This document shows positions 18,983 to 28,164 of a DNA stretch of 64,000 nt, in pieces. The stretch lies in contig NZ_JAPYKH010000010.1 in NCBI RefSeq assembly GCF_029623345.1, positions 62,001-126,000 on the forward strand, given 5' to 3'. Below the pieces are notes generated by a model, which had not been told where the DNA came from, did no database searches, and worked only from the letters and a program-made list of their open reading frames with translations. The stretch's first letter is position 1; each line of letters starts with the position of its first letter. Source of the stretch: Sphingomonas phyllosphaerae (GTDB taxonomy: Bacteria; Pseudomonadota; Alphaproteobacteria; Sphingomonadales; Sphingomonadaceae). Position numbers and translations under genes: made by a program.

Positions 18983-19351
18983 ATGGAACTCGCGCGCGCC
19001 TACAAGCAGCTGATCGACCAGATCATCGCGATCGCCGGGCCGGCGCCGCTGCTTCACGTCCACGCCGGACTCGCGATCTACCTCTTCGCCCGAATCGTCC
19101 TGCGCGAGCGGCGCGGCTCGCTCGCGGCGCTTCATGTCGTGTTCGCGGCCGAGATGCTCAACGAGGCGCTCGACTGGCTCGCGGCATCGCCGAGCTGGAC
19201 GCTGCGGGATACGCTCGGCGACGTAACGCTGACGATGCTGTGGCCCGTCGCCATCGCCGCGGTGGCGCAGCACCGCCGCCGACGCTGGCGCCGGTCGACC
19301 GCGCGCCGACCCCACGCCGCTGTACCAGCCGCCCCATATCCAAGCAGTTGA
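18983..19351 (+). CDS. Small membrane protein, unknown
   Basis: 122 residues with about three hydrophobic stretches (LLHVHAGLAIYLFARIVL, SLAALHVVFAAEMLNEAL, LTMLWPVAIAAVAQH) and a basic C-terminal tail. The AEMLNEALDW-type helix followed by DTLGDVTLTMLWP recalls small uncharacterised alphaproteobacterial membrane proteins related to VanZ in layout; no assignment is made. Codon use fits the local genes. It stands alone between coxA and ugd. Confidence 0.6.
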   Translation: MELARAYKQLIDQIIAIAGPAPLLHVHAGLAIYLFARIVLRERRGSLAALHVVFAAEMLNEALDWLAASPSWTLRDTLGDVTLTMLWPVAIAAVAQHRRRRWRRSTARRPHAAVPAAPYPSS

Positions 19352-19458
19352 ATGCTGCACTGCACCGCTTGCGGCTTGCCAGACCGCGAACGTAACGGGT
19401 AGCGCTCCGGGTGAGGGGCCGATCGCGTCCCATCGTCAATCAACGAGGAGCGACCACC

Positions 19459-20760
19459 TTGCGCATCACCATGATCGGCTCGGGCTATGTCGGGCTGGTA
19501 TCGGGCACCTGCTTCGCCGATTTCGGCCACGACGTCGTCTGCGTCGACAAGGATCAGGGCAAGATCGAGCGGCTGCTCGCCGGCAAGATGCCGATCTACG
19601 AGCCCGGTCTCGAGGATCTCGTCGCGCGCAACGTCCAGGCCGGGCGCCTGCGTTTCACCACCGACCTCAAGGAGGGCGTGAAGGACGCCGACGCGGTCTT
19701 CATCGCGGTCGGCACGCCCTCGCGCCGCGGTGACGGCCACGCCGATTTGTCCTACGTCTACGCCGCCGCCAAGGAGATCGGCGAGGCGATCTCGGGCTAT
19801 ACCGTGATCGTCACCAAGTCGACCGTGCCCGTCGGAACCGGCGACGAGGTCGAGCGGATCATCGGCGCGGCCGCTCCCGACGCCGACTTTGGCGTGGTCT
19901 CCAACCCGGAATTTCTGCGCGAGGGCGCCGCGATCGACGACTTCAAGCGGCCCGATCGCATCGTCATCGGTTCGGAGGACGAGCGCGCTACCGACGTGAT
20001 GCGCCAGGTGTACCGCCCGCTGTACCTCAACGCCGCGCCCATCCTCGTGACGCGCCGTCGCACCGCCGAGCTGATCAAATATGCCGGCAACGCCTTCCTC
20101 GCGACCAAGATCACGTTCATCAACGAGATCGCCGATCTGTGCGAGAAGGTCGGCGCCGACGTGAAGGACGTCAGCCGCGGCATCGGCCTGGACAATCGCA
20201 TCGGGTCCAAGTTCCTCCACGCCGGTCCCGGCTACGGCGGCTCGTGCTTCCCCAAGGACACGCTGGCGCTCCTCAAGACCAGCCAGGACTATGACGCGCC
20301 GCAGCGCATCGTCGAGGCGGTGGTCGCCGTCAACGACAACCGCAAGCGCGCCATGGGTCGCAAGATCGTCCACGCGATGGGCGACGACGTGCGCGGCAAG
20401 ACCGTCGCGGTGCTGGGCCTCACCTTCAAGCCCAACACCGACGACATGCGCGACTCGCCCGCGATCGCGGTGATCCAGACGCTGCAGGACGCCGGCGCGA
20501 CGGTGAAGGCCTATGACCCGGAGGGCATGGAGCAGGCCGAGAAGCTGCTCGGCGACGTGATCTATTGCAAGGGCCCGTACGAGGCGATCGAGGGTGCCGA
20601 CGCGCTCGCGATCGTGACCGAGTGGGACCAGTTCCGCGCGCTCGACTTCGATCGCGTCAAGTCGCTGCTCAAGGCGCCGGTGCTGATCGACCTGCGCAAC
20701 ATCTACACGCCCGACGAGCTCGCCGCGGCGGGCTTCCAGTATACCAGCATCGGTCGCTGA
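19459..20760 (+). CDS. ugd: UDP-glucose 6-dehydrogenase
   Basis: 433 residues from TTG 19459, with GAGGAG eight bases upstream; this start places the NAD site at the very N terminus as usual (residues 1-18, RITMIGSGYVGLVSG). Oxidises UDP-glucose to UDP-glucuronate with two NAD+. Motifs: VFIAVGTPSRRGDGHADLSY, TKSTVPVGTG, NPEFLREGAA, AELIKYAGNAFLATKITFIN, the catalytic cysteine in GPGYGGSCFPKDT, and VLGLTFKPNTDDMRDSPA. Product feeds UDP-galacturonate formation (epimerase at 1467) and uronic-acid polymers. Confidence 0.96.
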   Translation: MRITMIGSGYVGLVSGTCFADFGHDVVCVDKDQGKIERLLAGKMPIYEPGLEDLVARNVQAGRLRFTTDLKEGVKDADAVFIAVGTPSRRGDGHADLSYVYAAAKEIGEAISGYTVIVTKSTVPVGTGDEVERIIGAAAPDADFGVVSNPEFLREGAAIDDFKRPDRIVIGSEDERATDVMRQVYRPLYLNAAPILVTRRRTAELIKYAGNAFLATKITFINEIADLCEKVGADVKDVSRGIGLDNRIGSKFLHAGPGYGGSCFPKDTLALLKTSQDYDAPQRIVEAVVAVNDNRKRAMGRKIVHAMGDDVRGKTVAVLGLTFKPNTDDMRDSPAIAVIQTLQDAGATVKAYDPEGMEQAEKLLGDVIYCKGPYEAIEGADALAIVTEWDQFRALDFDRVKSLLKAPVLIDLRNIYTPDELAAAGFQYTSIGR

Positions 20761-20851
20761 GCCCGAGCGGCGCCGCTTCTCCCCTGCTGCGGGAGGATCG
20801 GCGCCGCGCTCCGCGCTTGGCAGCGGCACGCGGGTCTGCTGTCTGGGCGGC

Positions 20852-21730
20852 ATGACCCGCCTCCTTCCCCGTGCGCTCGCCGTCGCGCTGCTGCTCGCCG
20901 CCGCGCTGCCCCAGGCCGCCGCGGCGCGCACCGTGCTCTTCATCGGCAACAGCTTCACCTTCGGCGCCAACTCGCCGGTACAGCGCTACCGTCCCGATCG
21001 CGTCACCGATCTCAACGGCGAGGGCATCGGCGGCGTGCCCGCGCTGTTCAAGACCTTCGCCGACGAGGCCGGGCTCGACTGGCAGGTCAGCCTCGAGACC
21101 TCGCCGGGCAAGGAGCTCGCCTGGCACTTCGAGAACCGGCGCAGGCTGATCGATCGGCCGTGGGACGCGGTGGTGCTGCAGGGATACAGCACGCTGGACC
21201 CGGCGCGCCCCGGCGACCCGACGCGCCACGTCGCCGCCGCGCGCGACCTCGCCGCTCTGTTCCGCGCGCGCAACCCCGCGGTGATCGTCGATCTCGTCGC
21301 CACCTGGTCGCGCGCCGACCTCACCTATCGACCGGGCGCGCGCTGGTCGGGGCAGCCGATCGTCGCGATGGCGGACGAGCTCGCCGCCGCGACCGACCGC
21401 GCCGTCGCGGAGGGCGGCGGCCTCACTGCCGCGGTGGCGGTGGGCAGCGCGTGGAACCGCGCGATCCGCGACGGGCTCGCCGATCCCGACCCCTATGACG
21501 GAGTCGCCTTCGGCCAGATCAGCCTGTGGAGCTGGGACCAGTATCACGCCAGCGCCGAGGGCTATTATCTCGAGGCGCTGATGACCTTCGGTACGCTGAC
21601 CGGCATCGACCCGCACCGGCTCGACGGGCGCGAGCGCGCCGCCGACGACCTCGGACTGAACCCGCGCGTCGCCACGCGGCTGCGCGCCATCGCCAGCGAC
21701 GAGCTGCGCGCGCGCGGCCGCCTGGGGTGA
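20852..21730 (+). CDS. Exported SGNH/DUF4886-like hydrolase
   Basis: 292 residues. Signal peptide MTRLLPRALAVALLLAAALP with cleavage near AAAA-R. Right after it, VLFIGNSFTFGANSP is a variant block I in which GNS replaces the usual GDS, as in DUF4886/SGNH-like proteins; WDAVVLQGYS resembles block III and WDQYHASAEGYY supplies the D-x2-H pair. This is consistent with an envelope esterase or carbohydrate deacetylase, but substrate is unknown. It follows ugd by 91 bases on the same strand. Confidence 0.65.
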   Translation: MTRLLPRALAVALLLAAALPQAAAARTVLFIGNSFTFGANSPVQRYRPDRVTDLNGEGIGGVPALFKTFADEAGLDWQVSLETSPGKELAWHFENRRRLIDRPWDAVVLQGYSTLDPARPGDPTRHVAAARDLAALFRARNPAVIVDLVATWSRADLTYRPGARWSGQPIVAMADELAAATDRAVAEGGGLTAAVAVGSAWNRAIRDGLADPDPYDGVAFGQISLWSWDQYHASAEGYYLEALMTFGTLTGIDPHRLDGRERAADDLGLNPRVATRLRAIASDELRARGRLG

Positions 21731-21853
21731 GGGCTTGGGGCGGTCGCGCGATGGCACTTGATCGTTGTGAGAACGGGCGCGGATCGAGGCGCGCCTGACG
21801 AAGCGACGGAGTGTCGAGGGTCTCCCTCCCTTGCCCCCCTCCCTTGCCCCTTT

Positions 21854-21947
21854 CGTCATCCCCGCGAAGGCGGGGATCCATAAACGCTGAGGTCGCGGCT
21901 CAAAGCGGGACTCGCGCGTCTGAAACACCGCCTTCGCAGGGATGACG
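21854..21947. repeat. Intergenic inverted-repeat element
   Basis: Arms CGTCATCCCCGCGAAGGCGG (from 21854) and CCGCCTTCGCAGGGATGACG (ending 21947) are reverse complements apart from one base, with about 54 bases between. It occupies the 341-base gap between the SGNH gene and the LOV kinase gene, which converge here; nothing else is seen in the gap. Confidence 0.7.
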
Positions 21948-22071
21948 GTGTGGGGGGCCGAACAATCGCGGACGACGAACAAGGGAGATGACGAGCGTTG
22001 GGGAATGACGCCGGGCAAGGACGATCCTCGTCGGAGACCTTCGCGTATGCCGAGGCCATACACCCCCGCCC

Positions 22072-23577
22072 CTACACCGGCGCCTCAACCTCGAAACGCG
22101 CCCCCTCCGGCGGGTAGGCGACCGCCACCCGCCCGCTGACATGCGGCGCCAGCACCCGCTCGATCATGCGCGAGCCGAAGCCGGTGCGCGTCGGCGCGGT
22201 CACCGCCGGACCGCCCTGCTCGATCCAGGAGAAGCGGAGTCGGCGCGCGCCGTCGTCGGTCGCCAGCGCCCAGCGGATCGTCACCCGTCCCTCGGGCACC
22301 GACAGCGCGCCGTACTTGATCGCGTTGGTGGCGAGCTCGTGCAGCGCCATCGACAGCGCCAGCGTGATCTCGGGACTGAGCCGGATCGGGGGTCCCCCCG
22401 CGTCGAAGCGGCGCCCGTCGCGGTCCGCGAAGGGCGCGAGCACGCGCTCGACGATGTCGCCAATCGCCGCGCCCTCGACCTCGTCGTGGACCAGCAGCTC
22501 GTGCGCGGCGCCGAGACTGGCAATCCGCCCCGCCACTGCGCCGCGCGCCGCCGGCAGCGAGGGGGCGTCGCGCAGCGTCTGGCTTACCACCGCGCCGACC
22601 GTGGCGAGGATGTTCTTCACCCGATGCGTCAGCTCGCGCGCCAGCATCGCGCGATGCTCCTCGGCGAACTTGCGATCGGAGATGTTGGTGGTGAAGCCCA
22701 CCATCGCCAGCGGCGTGCCGTCGGCGCGATATTGCATTTCGGCATGGACCGCGATCCAACGCTGCTCGCCCGCCGGGGTGAGCACGCGATACTCGATGTC
22801 ATAGGCCGCGCCGCGCTCCAGCGTGGAGGCCAAGGCGGCCACGACGCGATCGCGGTCGATCGGGTGGACCGCGGCGATCAACTCGTCGAGCGTGACATCC
22901 TCGTCGGATACGCGACCGAAATTGGCCTTGCAGCTCGCCGAGGAGGTGATCGCGCCCGTTGTCGGATCGACCGAGAAGGTACCGAGCCCGCCCGCGCGCA
23001 GCGCCAGTTGCAGCCGCTCCTCGCGCTCCGCTAGCGCGGCGTCGCGCTCGGCCACCTCGGCGGCGAGCTGCTCGCGGTCCTGCTGCAACCGCGTGAGCCG
23101 GTGGCGCTCAAGCGTGACGTCAAGCTGTGACGAGACGAAGTAGCGCAGTGCCCCGCCCGCATCATGCACCGGCGCGACGGTCAGCCGGTTCCAGAAGGGC
23201 GCGCCGTCGCGACGATGGTTGAGCAGGTCGACCTCGATCCGCTCGCACCGCGCGATCGCCCCGCGCAGCCGCGTCACCTCGGCAGGGTCGGTCAGCGGAC
23301 CCTGCATGAAGCGGCAGTTGCGGCCGACCAGCTCGGCCGCGGTGAAGCCGGTCAGCGCCTCGAACGCGCGGTTGACGTAGAGCAGCGGGTTGTCCGGCAA
23401 CGTCGGGTCGCTGATCGCCATCGGGGTGATCGACTCGTCGAACGCCGCGACCCAGGGATCGCCCTGCGCCAGGCGCGCGGCGAAGGCGGCCACCGCCGCG
23501 CGGACCGCGGCGTCTGGCTCACGCGGGAGCAGCGGTGGGGAGGCGCGGGAAGGATCGTCCAAGATGCTGGCTAGCAT
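22072..23577 (-). CDS. LOV-PAS HWE-family sensor histidine kinase (blue light)
   Basis: 501 residues from ATG 23577, with GAAGGA about nine bases upstream. Residues ~45-150 are a LOV domain: the flavin-adduct cysteine lies in GRNCRFMQGPLTDP, preceded by YVNRAFEALTGF. A linker coiled coil (~150-185) leads to a second PAS domain (~190-310). The kinase part is of the HWE type: phospho-acceptor His in ELTHRVKNILATV, HELATNAIKYGALS in the N box, and the W-x-E in RFSWIEQGG. LOV-HWE kinases in related bacteria act in blue-light control of the general stress response; no partner regulator lies nearby. No membrane segment, so cytoplasmic. Confidence 0.92.
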   Translation of the reverse strand: MLASILDDPSRASPPLLPREPDAAVRAAVAAFAARLAQGDPWVAAFDESITPMAISDPTLPDNPLLYVNRAFEALTGFTAAELVGRNCRFMQGPLTDPAEVTRLRGAIARCERIEVDLLNHRRDGAPFWNRLTVAPVHDAGGALRYFVSSQLDVTLERHRLTRLQQDREQLAAEVAERDAALAEREERLQLALRAGGLGTFSVDPTTGAITSSASCKANFGRVSDEDVTLDELIAAVHPIDRDRVVAALASTLERGAAYDIEYRVLTPAGEQRWIAVHAEMQYRADGTPLAMVGFTTNISDRKFAEEHRAMLARELTHRVKNILATVGAVVSQTLRDAPSLPAARGAVAGRIASLGAAHELLVHDEVEGAAIGDIVERVLAPFADRDGRRFDAGGPPIRLSPEITLALSMALHELATNAIKYGALSVPEGRVTIRWALATDDGARRLRFSWIEQGGPAVTAPTRTGFGSRMIERVLAPHVSGRVAVAYPPEGARFEVEAPV

Positions 23578-23699
23578 AGATTAGTCCTTCCCCTACAGCA
23601 ACTCGGCGCAGCCTGCCGCGCGGCAGCACGATGCCGCCTAGGCGAGCGCTGGCGGCGCCACTAAAGGTCGCGCACGACCCGGGATAAGAAAGAGGATCT

Positions 23700-25004
23700 A
23701 TGCTGCGGAATCTATTGGCCTTCACGACGATTTCCGCGGCCTTGGCGGGATGCGGCGGCACGACCGCCCCGGCCGGCAACCAGCAGCAGCAGCAGAGCGC
23801 CGCCGCCCCGAGCAGCGGCGCGCCTACCACCGCGGCCGCTCCCGTCAATTACGGCAACGCCAAGCCCGCCGCGGCCAAGCCGTTCGACAGCGCCACCGTG
23901 GCGACCTTCGACCAGCCCTGGGCGCTCGCCTTCCTACCCGACCGGCGCATGCTGGTGACGGAAAAGCCGGGGCAGATCTGGCTCGTCACCGCCGACGGCA
24001 AGAAGACCAAATTGAGCGGCGTGCCCAAGGTCCACGACGACGGCCAGGGCGGCCTGCTCGACGTTGCGGTGTCGCCGCACTTCGCCACCGATCATGCGGT
24101 GTACATCAGCTACAGCGAGCCGGGCACCGGCGGGGACGCGCTCGCGTTGGCGCGCGCGACGATCGACCCGGCCGCGGCGGCGCCCGCGCTGACGGGGCTC
24201 AAGGTGATCTGGCGCCAGCTGCCGCGCGGCCAGGGCGGCCAGTTCGGCGCCTATATCGCCTTCGCGCCCGATGGCCAGCACCTGTTCCTTGCCGCGGGCG
24301 ATCGCCAGCGCATGACCCCGGCGCAGGACCCCGACCAGCCCGTGGGCAAGATCCTGCGCCTGACGCTCGACGGCAAGCCCGCGCCCGGCAATCCCGGCGA
24401 GGGAAAGACCGGCGCCACCACGCTGTCGCTGATCGACCCGCCCGAGAACACCGTCGCGGCGGCCAAGGCGAAGGGCCGGCAGGTCACCGTGCCGGCGCCC
24501 AACCTGACGCCGGCGGAGACGTGGAGCAGCGGGCACCGCAATCCCTATGGCCTCGCCTTCGACTCGCAGGGCCGCCTGTGGTCGGTTGAGATGGGCCCCA
24601 AGGGCGGGGACGAGCTCAACCTGATCGAGCCGGGCAAGAACTATGGCTGGCCCTTGGTGTCGTACGGCTCGAACTACGACGACGTGCCGATCCCCAGCCC
24701 AACCACGCGGCCTGACATGGCCGAGCCCGCGCTCTACTGGAACCCGGTGATCGCGCCGGCGGGGTTGACCTTCTACGACGGCACGTTGTTCCCCGACTGG
24801 CGCGGCTCGGCCTTCGTCGGCGGGCTGGCGGCGACCGCGCTGGTGCGGATCGCCTTTGACGGTACCAAGGCGCGCGAGGCGGAGCGCTGGGACATGGGCA
24901 ATCGCATCCGCGCGGTGGTGAGCGGCCCGGACGGTGCGCTCTGGCTGCTCGAGGACGGCGCCGAGGCCAAGCTGCTGCGGCTCACCCCGAAGAAGGCGGG
25001 CTGA
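23700..25004 (+). CDS. PQQ-dependent sugar dehydrogenase-type lipoprotein
   Basis: 434 residues. N-terminal lipoprotein signal ends at LAGC (Cys18), followed by a Gln/Ala/Pro-rich linker to ~60. The rest is a six-bladed beta-propeller of the soluble glucose/sorbosone dehydrogenase family: PWALAFLPDRRMLVTEKPG, GQGGLLDVAVSP, SSGHRNPYGLAFDSQG, GPKGGDELNLI, NYGWPLVSYG and PALYWNPVIAPAG. Related proteins oxidise aldose sugars with PQQ in the periplasm; substrate here is not known. Convergent with phaC and divergent from the LOV kinase. Confidence 0.85.
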   Translation: MLRNLLAFTTISAALAGCGGTTAPAGNQQQQQSAAAPSSGAPTTAAAPVNYGNAKPAAAKPFDSATVATFDQPWALAFLPDRRMLVTEKPGQIWLVTADGKKTKLSGVPKVHDDGQGGLLDVAVSPHFATDHAVYISYSEPGTGGDALALARATIDPAAAAPALTGLKVIWRQLPRGQGGQFGAYIAFAPDGQHLFLAAGDRQRMTPAQDPDQPVGKILRLTLDGKPAPGNPGEGKTGATTLSLIDPPENTVAAAKAKGRQVTVPAPNLTPAETWSSGHRNPYGLAFDSQGRLWSVEMGPKGGDELNLIEPGKNYGWPLVSYGSNYDDVPIPSPTTRPDMAEPALYWNPVIAPAGLTFYDGTLFPDWRGSAFVGGLAATALVRIAFDGTKAREAERWDMGNRIRAVVSGPDGALWLLEDGAEAKLLRLTPKKAG

Positions 25005-25013
25005 GGCGGATCG

Positions 25014-25035
25014 CCCTCTCCCCGCGCGGAGAGGG
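25014..25035. terminator. Shared hairpin between convergent genes
   Basis: CCCTCTCC and GGAGAGGG arms around CCGCGC lie in the 33-base gap between two convergent stops, so it may terminate both transcripts. No T-run follows, which lowers confidence. Confidence 0.4.
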
Positions 25036-25037
25036 CG

Positions 25038-26717
25038 TCACCGCGCGCGCACGTAGCTGCCCGGGGCGGGCTCGATCGCGGGCAGCGCGCCAGCGCCCGG
25101 CACGCGCGCGCCGGTGGCGGGCACCTCGTCGGGCGCGAGCGCGCGCAGCCACGCCGCCCAGTCGGGCCACCAGCTGCCCTTCACCTCGCGCGCGCCGGCG
25201 ACGAACTCCTCCAGCGACGCCGCGCCCGCCTCGTTGATCCAGTGCTGGTATTTGCCCGCGGCCGGCGGGTTGACCACGCCCGCGATATGGCCCGAGCCGG
25301 CCAGCACAAAACGCAGCGGGCCGCGGAAATGCTCGGTGAGTTTCCACACGCTCTCGGCCGGCGCGATATGGTCCTCGCGCCCGGCCTGGACGTAGCTCGG
25401 CGTGGTCACGCGGGCGAGGTCGATTGGCACGCCCGCCACGACCATCTCGCCCTTCGCCAGCCGATTGTCGCGGTACAGGTCGGTGAGGTAGGCGAGATGC
25501 CATTTGGCCGGCAGGTTGGTGACGTCGCCGTTCCAGTGAAGCAGGTCGAACGGCACGTGATCCTTGCCGAGCAGATAGTTCTGCGTGACATAATTCCAGA
25601 TCAGGTCGCGCCCGCGCAGCAGGTTGAAGGTCGCCGCGAGATAGCGGCCGTCGAGGAAGCCCTGCGGACTGAGCGCCGCTATGACCTTGAGCTGCTCGTC
25701 GTCGATGAAATGGAGCAGGTCGCCGGCGCGGCTGAAATCCACCTGTGCGGTGAGGAAGGTGGCACTGACGACGCGGCTCTCCTCGCCCCGGGCGGCGAGC
25801 AGCGCCAGCGTCGCTGCCAGCGTCGTCCCCGCGACGCAATAGCCGATGCTATGGACCGCGGGCACGTCGAGCAGCGCGCGCACCGTGTCGATCGCGTCGA
25901 GCTGCGCGGCGACGTAATCGTCCCAGGTCACGTCCGCCATCGCGGCGTCGGCCGAGCGCCACGAGACGATGAAGACGGTGACCCCCTGCTCCACCGCCCA
26001 GCGGACGAAGCTCTTTTCGCGCGTCAGGTCCAGGATGTAGAAGCGGTTGATCCAGGGCGGAAAGATCACCAGCGGCGCGGCCAGCACCCGCTCGGTCGCG
26101 GGGGCGTATTGGATCAGCTCGTAGAAGGGCGTCCGCTTGACCACCTGCCCGGGCGTGGTGGCGAGATCTTCACCCAGCGTGAAGGCGCCCTCCTTGCTGT
26201 GGGTCACCTGCCCGCGCTGCAGGTCGTCGAGCAGGTGTTGCAGCCCGGTGAGCAGATTCTCGCCGCGCGTCGCGATCGTGCGCTCGATCACCTCGGGGTT
26301 GGTCAGCGCGAAGTTGGACGGGCTCATCGCCTCGACGAAGCCGCGCGCGGCAAAGCGCAGCTGCGCGCGAGTCCGTTCGTCGACGCCGTCGAGCTGATCG
26401 ACGCCGCGCAGCAGGTGGTCGGCGACCAGCGCGTAGCTCTGCCGGATCCAGTCGAACAGCGGATGGTCGCGCCACGCCGCGGCGGCGAAGCGGCGGTCCT
26501 TCTCGGGCCGCGCCGCGACCGCGCGGTCGGGCATGGCGACGCGCTGCCACAAAGCGAGATAGTCGCTCCAGAAATCCTGCACCTGCGCCGCCGCTTTCTC
26601 GGGCGCGGCGAGCGGCACGCCCGCCTCCATCAGCATCTGCTGCGCGCGACCGGCCACCCAGGTCCAGTGCTGGAGTTCGGCGAGATCGGGGATCGGCGGC
26701 TTGGTCGTCGCGCTCAC
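25038..26717 (-). CDS. phaC: Poly(3-hydroxyalkanoate) synthase, class I
   Basis: 559 residues from GTG 26717, with GAGGAG about nine bases upstream; the frame remains open far upstream but codon content and the ribosome site favour this start. N-terminal PhaC domain (residues ~70-230), then an alpha/beta-hydrolase fold. The lipase-like box GYCVAGT contains the catalytic cysteine, LVIFPPWINRFYILDL and DLLHWNGDVTNLP (Asp region) follow the family, and the catalytic histidine is in LAGSGHIAGVVNPP. Polymerises 3-hydroxyacyl-CoA into storage granules. No phaR, phaA or phaB is adjacent. Confidence 0.96.
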   Translation of the reverse strand: MSATTKPPIPDLAELQHWTWVAGRAQQMLMEAGVPLAAPEKAAAQVQDFWSDYLALWQRVAMPDRAVAARPEKDRRFAAAAWRDHPLFDWIRQSYALVADHLLRGVDQLDGVDERTRAQLRFAARGFVEAMSPSNFALTNPEVIERTIATRGENLLTGLQHLLDDLQRGQVTHSKEGAFTLGEDLATTPGQVVKRTPFYELIQYAPATERVLAAPLVIFPPWINRFYILDLTREKSFVRWAVEQGVTVFIVSWRSADAAMADVTWDDYVAAQLDAIDTVRALLDVPAVHSIGYCVAGTTLAATLALLAARGEESRVVSATFLTAQVDFSRAGDLLHFIDDEQLKVIAALSPQGFLDGRYLAATFNLLRGRDLIWNYVTQNYLLGKDHVPFDLLHWNGDVTNLPAKWHLAYLTDLYRDNRLAKGEMVVAGVPIDLARVTTPSYVQAGREDHIAPAESVWKLTEHFRGPLRFVLAGSGHIAGVVNPPAAGKYQHWINEAGAASLEEFVAGAREVKGSWWPDWAAWLRALAPDEVPATGARVPGAGALPAIEPAPGSYVRAR

Positions 26718-26855
26718 GGCTCGTCGCTCCTCGTTGGCGTGCCCGGCATAGCGCAAGCGCCTGACGCGGCGAAGCCGAGGCGCAGGCTTTTTCTGCCGGG
26801 CGGGTGCCGTGCGGAGCGAATGGCGATATAGGTGAGCGTGAAGGAGTGCCCGCCC

Positions 26856-28064
26856 GTGTCCGATGAATTCTACCGCATGAAGCGCCTGCCGCCCTACGTC
26901 ATCGCTGAAGTCAATGCGATGCGGGCACAGGCGCGCGCGGGCGGAGAGGACATCATCGATCTCGGCATGGGCAATCCCGACTTGCCACCGCCCGAGCATG
27001 TCATCGCCAAATTGATCGAGGTGGCGCAGAAGCCGAGCGCGCACGGCTACTCGCAGTCGCGCGGCATCCCGGGGCTGCGCCGCGCCCAGGCCAATTACTA
27101 CGGCCGCCGTTTCGGGGTGGAGATCGACCCCGAGACCGAGGTGGTGGTGACGATGGGGTCGAAGGAGGGGCTCGCCAGCCTCGCCACCGCGATCACCGCG
27201 CCGGGCGACGTGGTGCTGGCGCCCAACCCGAGCTACCCGATCCACACCTTCGGGTTCATCATCGCGGGCGCGACGATCCGCGCGGTGCCGACCACGCCCG
27301 ACGAACATTATTTCGCCAGCCTCGATCGCGCGGTGGCCTTCACCGTGCCGCGGCCGAGCGTGCTGGTGGTCAATTACCCCTCGAACCCGACCGCGGAAAC
27401 GGTCGATCTCGCCTTCTACGAGCGGCTGGTCGCCTGGGCGCGCGAGAACCAGGTGTGGGTCATCTCCGACCTCGCCTATTCCGAGCTGTACTATGACGGC
27501 AAGCCGACCGTCTCGATCCTTCAGGTGCCGGGCGCGCGCGACGTCGCGGTGGAGTTCACCAGCCTCAGCAAGACCTATTCGATGGCGGGCTGGCGGATCG
27601 GCTTCGCAGTCGGCAACCGCAAGCTGATCGCGGCGATGACGCGGGTGAAGTCGTACCTCGACTATGGCGCGTTCACGCCCGTCCAGGCGGCGGCCTGCGC
27701 CGCGCTCAATGGTCCGCAGGACATCGTCGAGAAGAACCGGCAGCTCTATCACAAGCGCCGCGACGTGCTGGTGGAGAGCTTCGCGCGCGCAGGTTGGGAC
27801 GTGCCCGCTCCGCCCGCCTCGATGTTCGCCTGGGCACCGCTGCCGCCCGCGCTGGCGCATCTCGGCAGCCTGGAATTCTCCAAGCAGCTGCTCAGCCATG
27901 CCAAGGTCGCGGTGGCGCCCGGCGTCGGCTATGGCGAGAACGGCGAGGGCTTCGTGCGGATCGCGCTGGTCGAGAATGAGCAGCGGCTGCGCCAGGCGGC
28001 GCGCAATGTGAAGCGCTACCTGCAGAGCATGGGCGTCAACGTGCCGGGCAAGGCGGCGGGGTGA
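26856..28064 (+). CDS. Class I/II aminotransferase (AlaC / diaminopimelate type)
   Basis: 402 residues from GTG 26856, with AAGGAG nine bases upstream; a GTG 24 bases earlier lacks a site. PLP fold type I: GMGNPDLPPPEHV, HGYSQSRGIPGLR, NPSYPIHTFGFI, VVNYPSNPTAETV, ISDLAYSELYYDG, and the PLP lysine in SLSKTYSMAGWRIGF. The pattern fits the pyruvate-glutamate (alanine) transaminase AlaC and LL-diaminopimelate aminotransferase group; substrate cannot be decided. Divergent from phaC across 138 bases. Confidence 0.85.
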   Translation: MSDEFYRMKRLPPYVIAEVNAMRAQARAGGEDIIDLGMGNPDLPPPEHVIAKLIEVAQKPSAHGYSQSRGIPGLRRAQANYYGRRFGVEIDPETEVVVTMGSKEGLASLATAITAPGDVVLAPNPSYPIHTFGFIIAGATIRAVPTTPDEHYFASLDRAVAFTVPRPSVLVVNYPSNPTAETVDLAFYERLVAWARENQVWVISDLAYSELYYDGKPTVSILQVPGARDVAVEFTSLSKTYSMAGWRIGFAVGNRKLIAAMTRVKSYLDYGAFTPVQAAACAALNGPQDIVEKNRQLYHKRRDVLVESFARAGWDVPAPPASMFAWAPLPPALAHLGSLEFSKQLLSHAKVAVAPGVGYGENGEGFVRIALVENEQRLRQAARNVKRYLQSMGVNVPGKAAG

Positions 28065-28094
28065 GCTGAGGTGCGGGCGGGACTTCGAAGCAAG

Positions 28095-28116
28095 CCCCTC
28101 CCCTGAGGGGGAGGGG
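28095..28116. repeat. Palindromic G/C element
   Basis: CCCCTCCCCTGAGGGGGAGGGG is an almost perfect palindrome in the 100-base gap after the aminotransferase gene. It matches the palindromes at 46088 and 46161. Confidence 0.5.
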
Positions 28117-28164
28117 AGAGGCGCACGGCATCCTAGTCAAAGCCTCTACTGACGAAGGCGCCCC

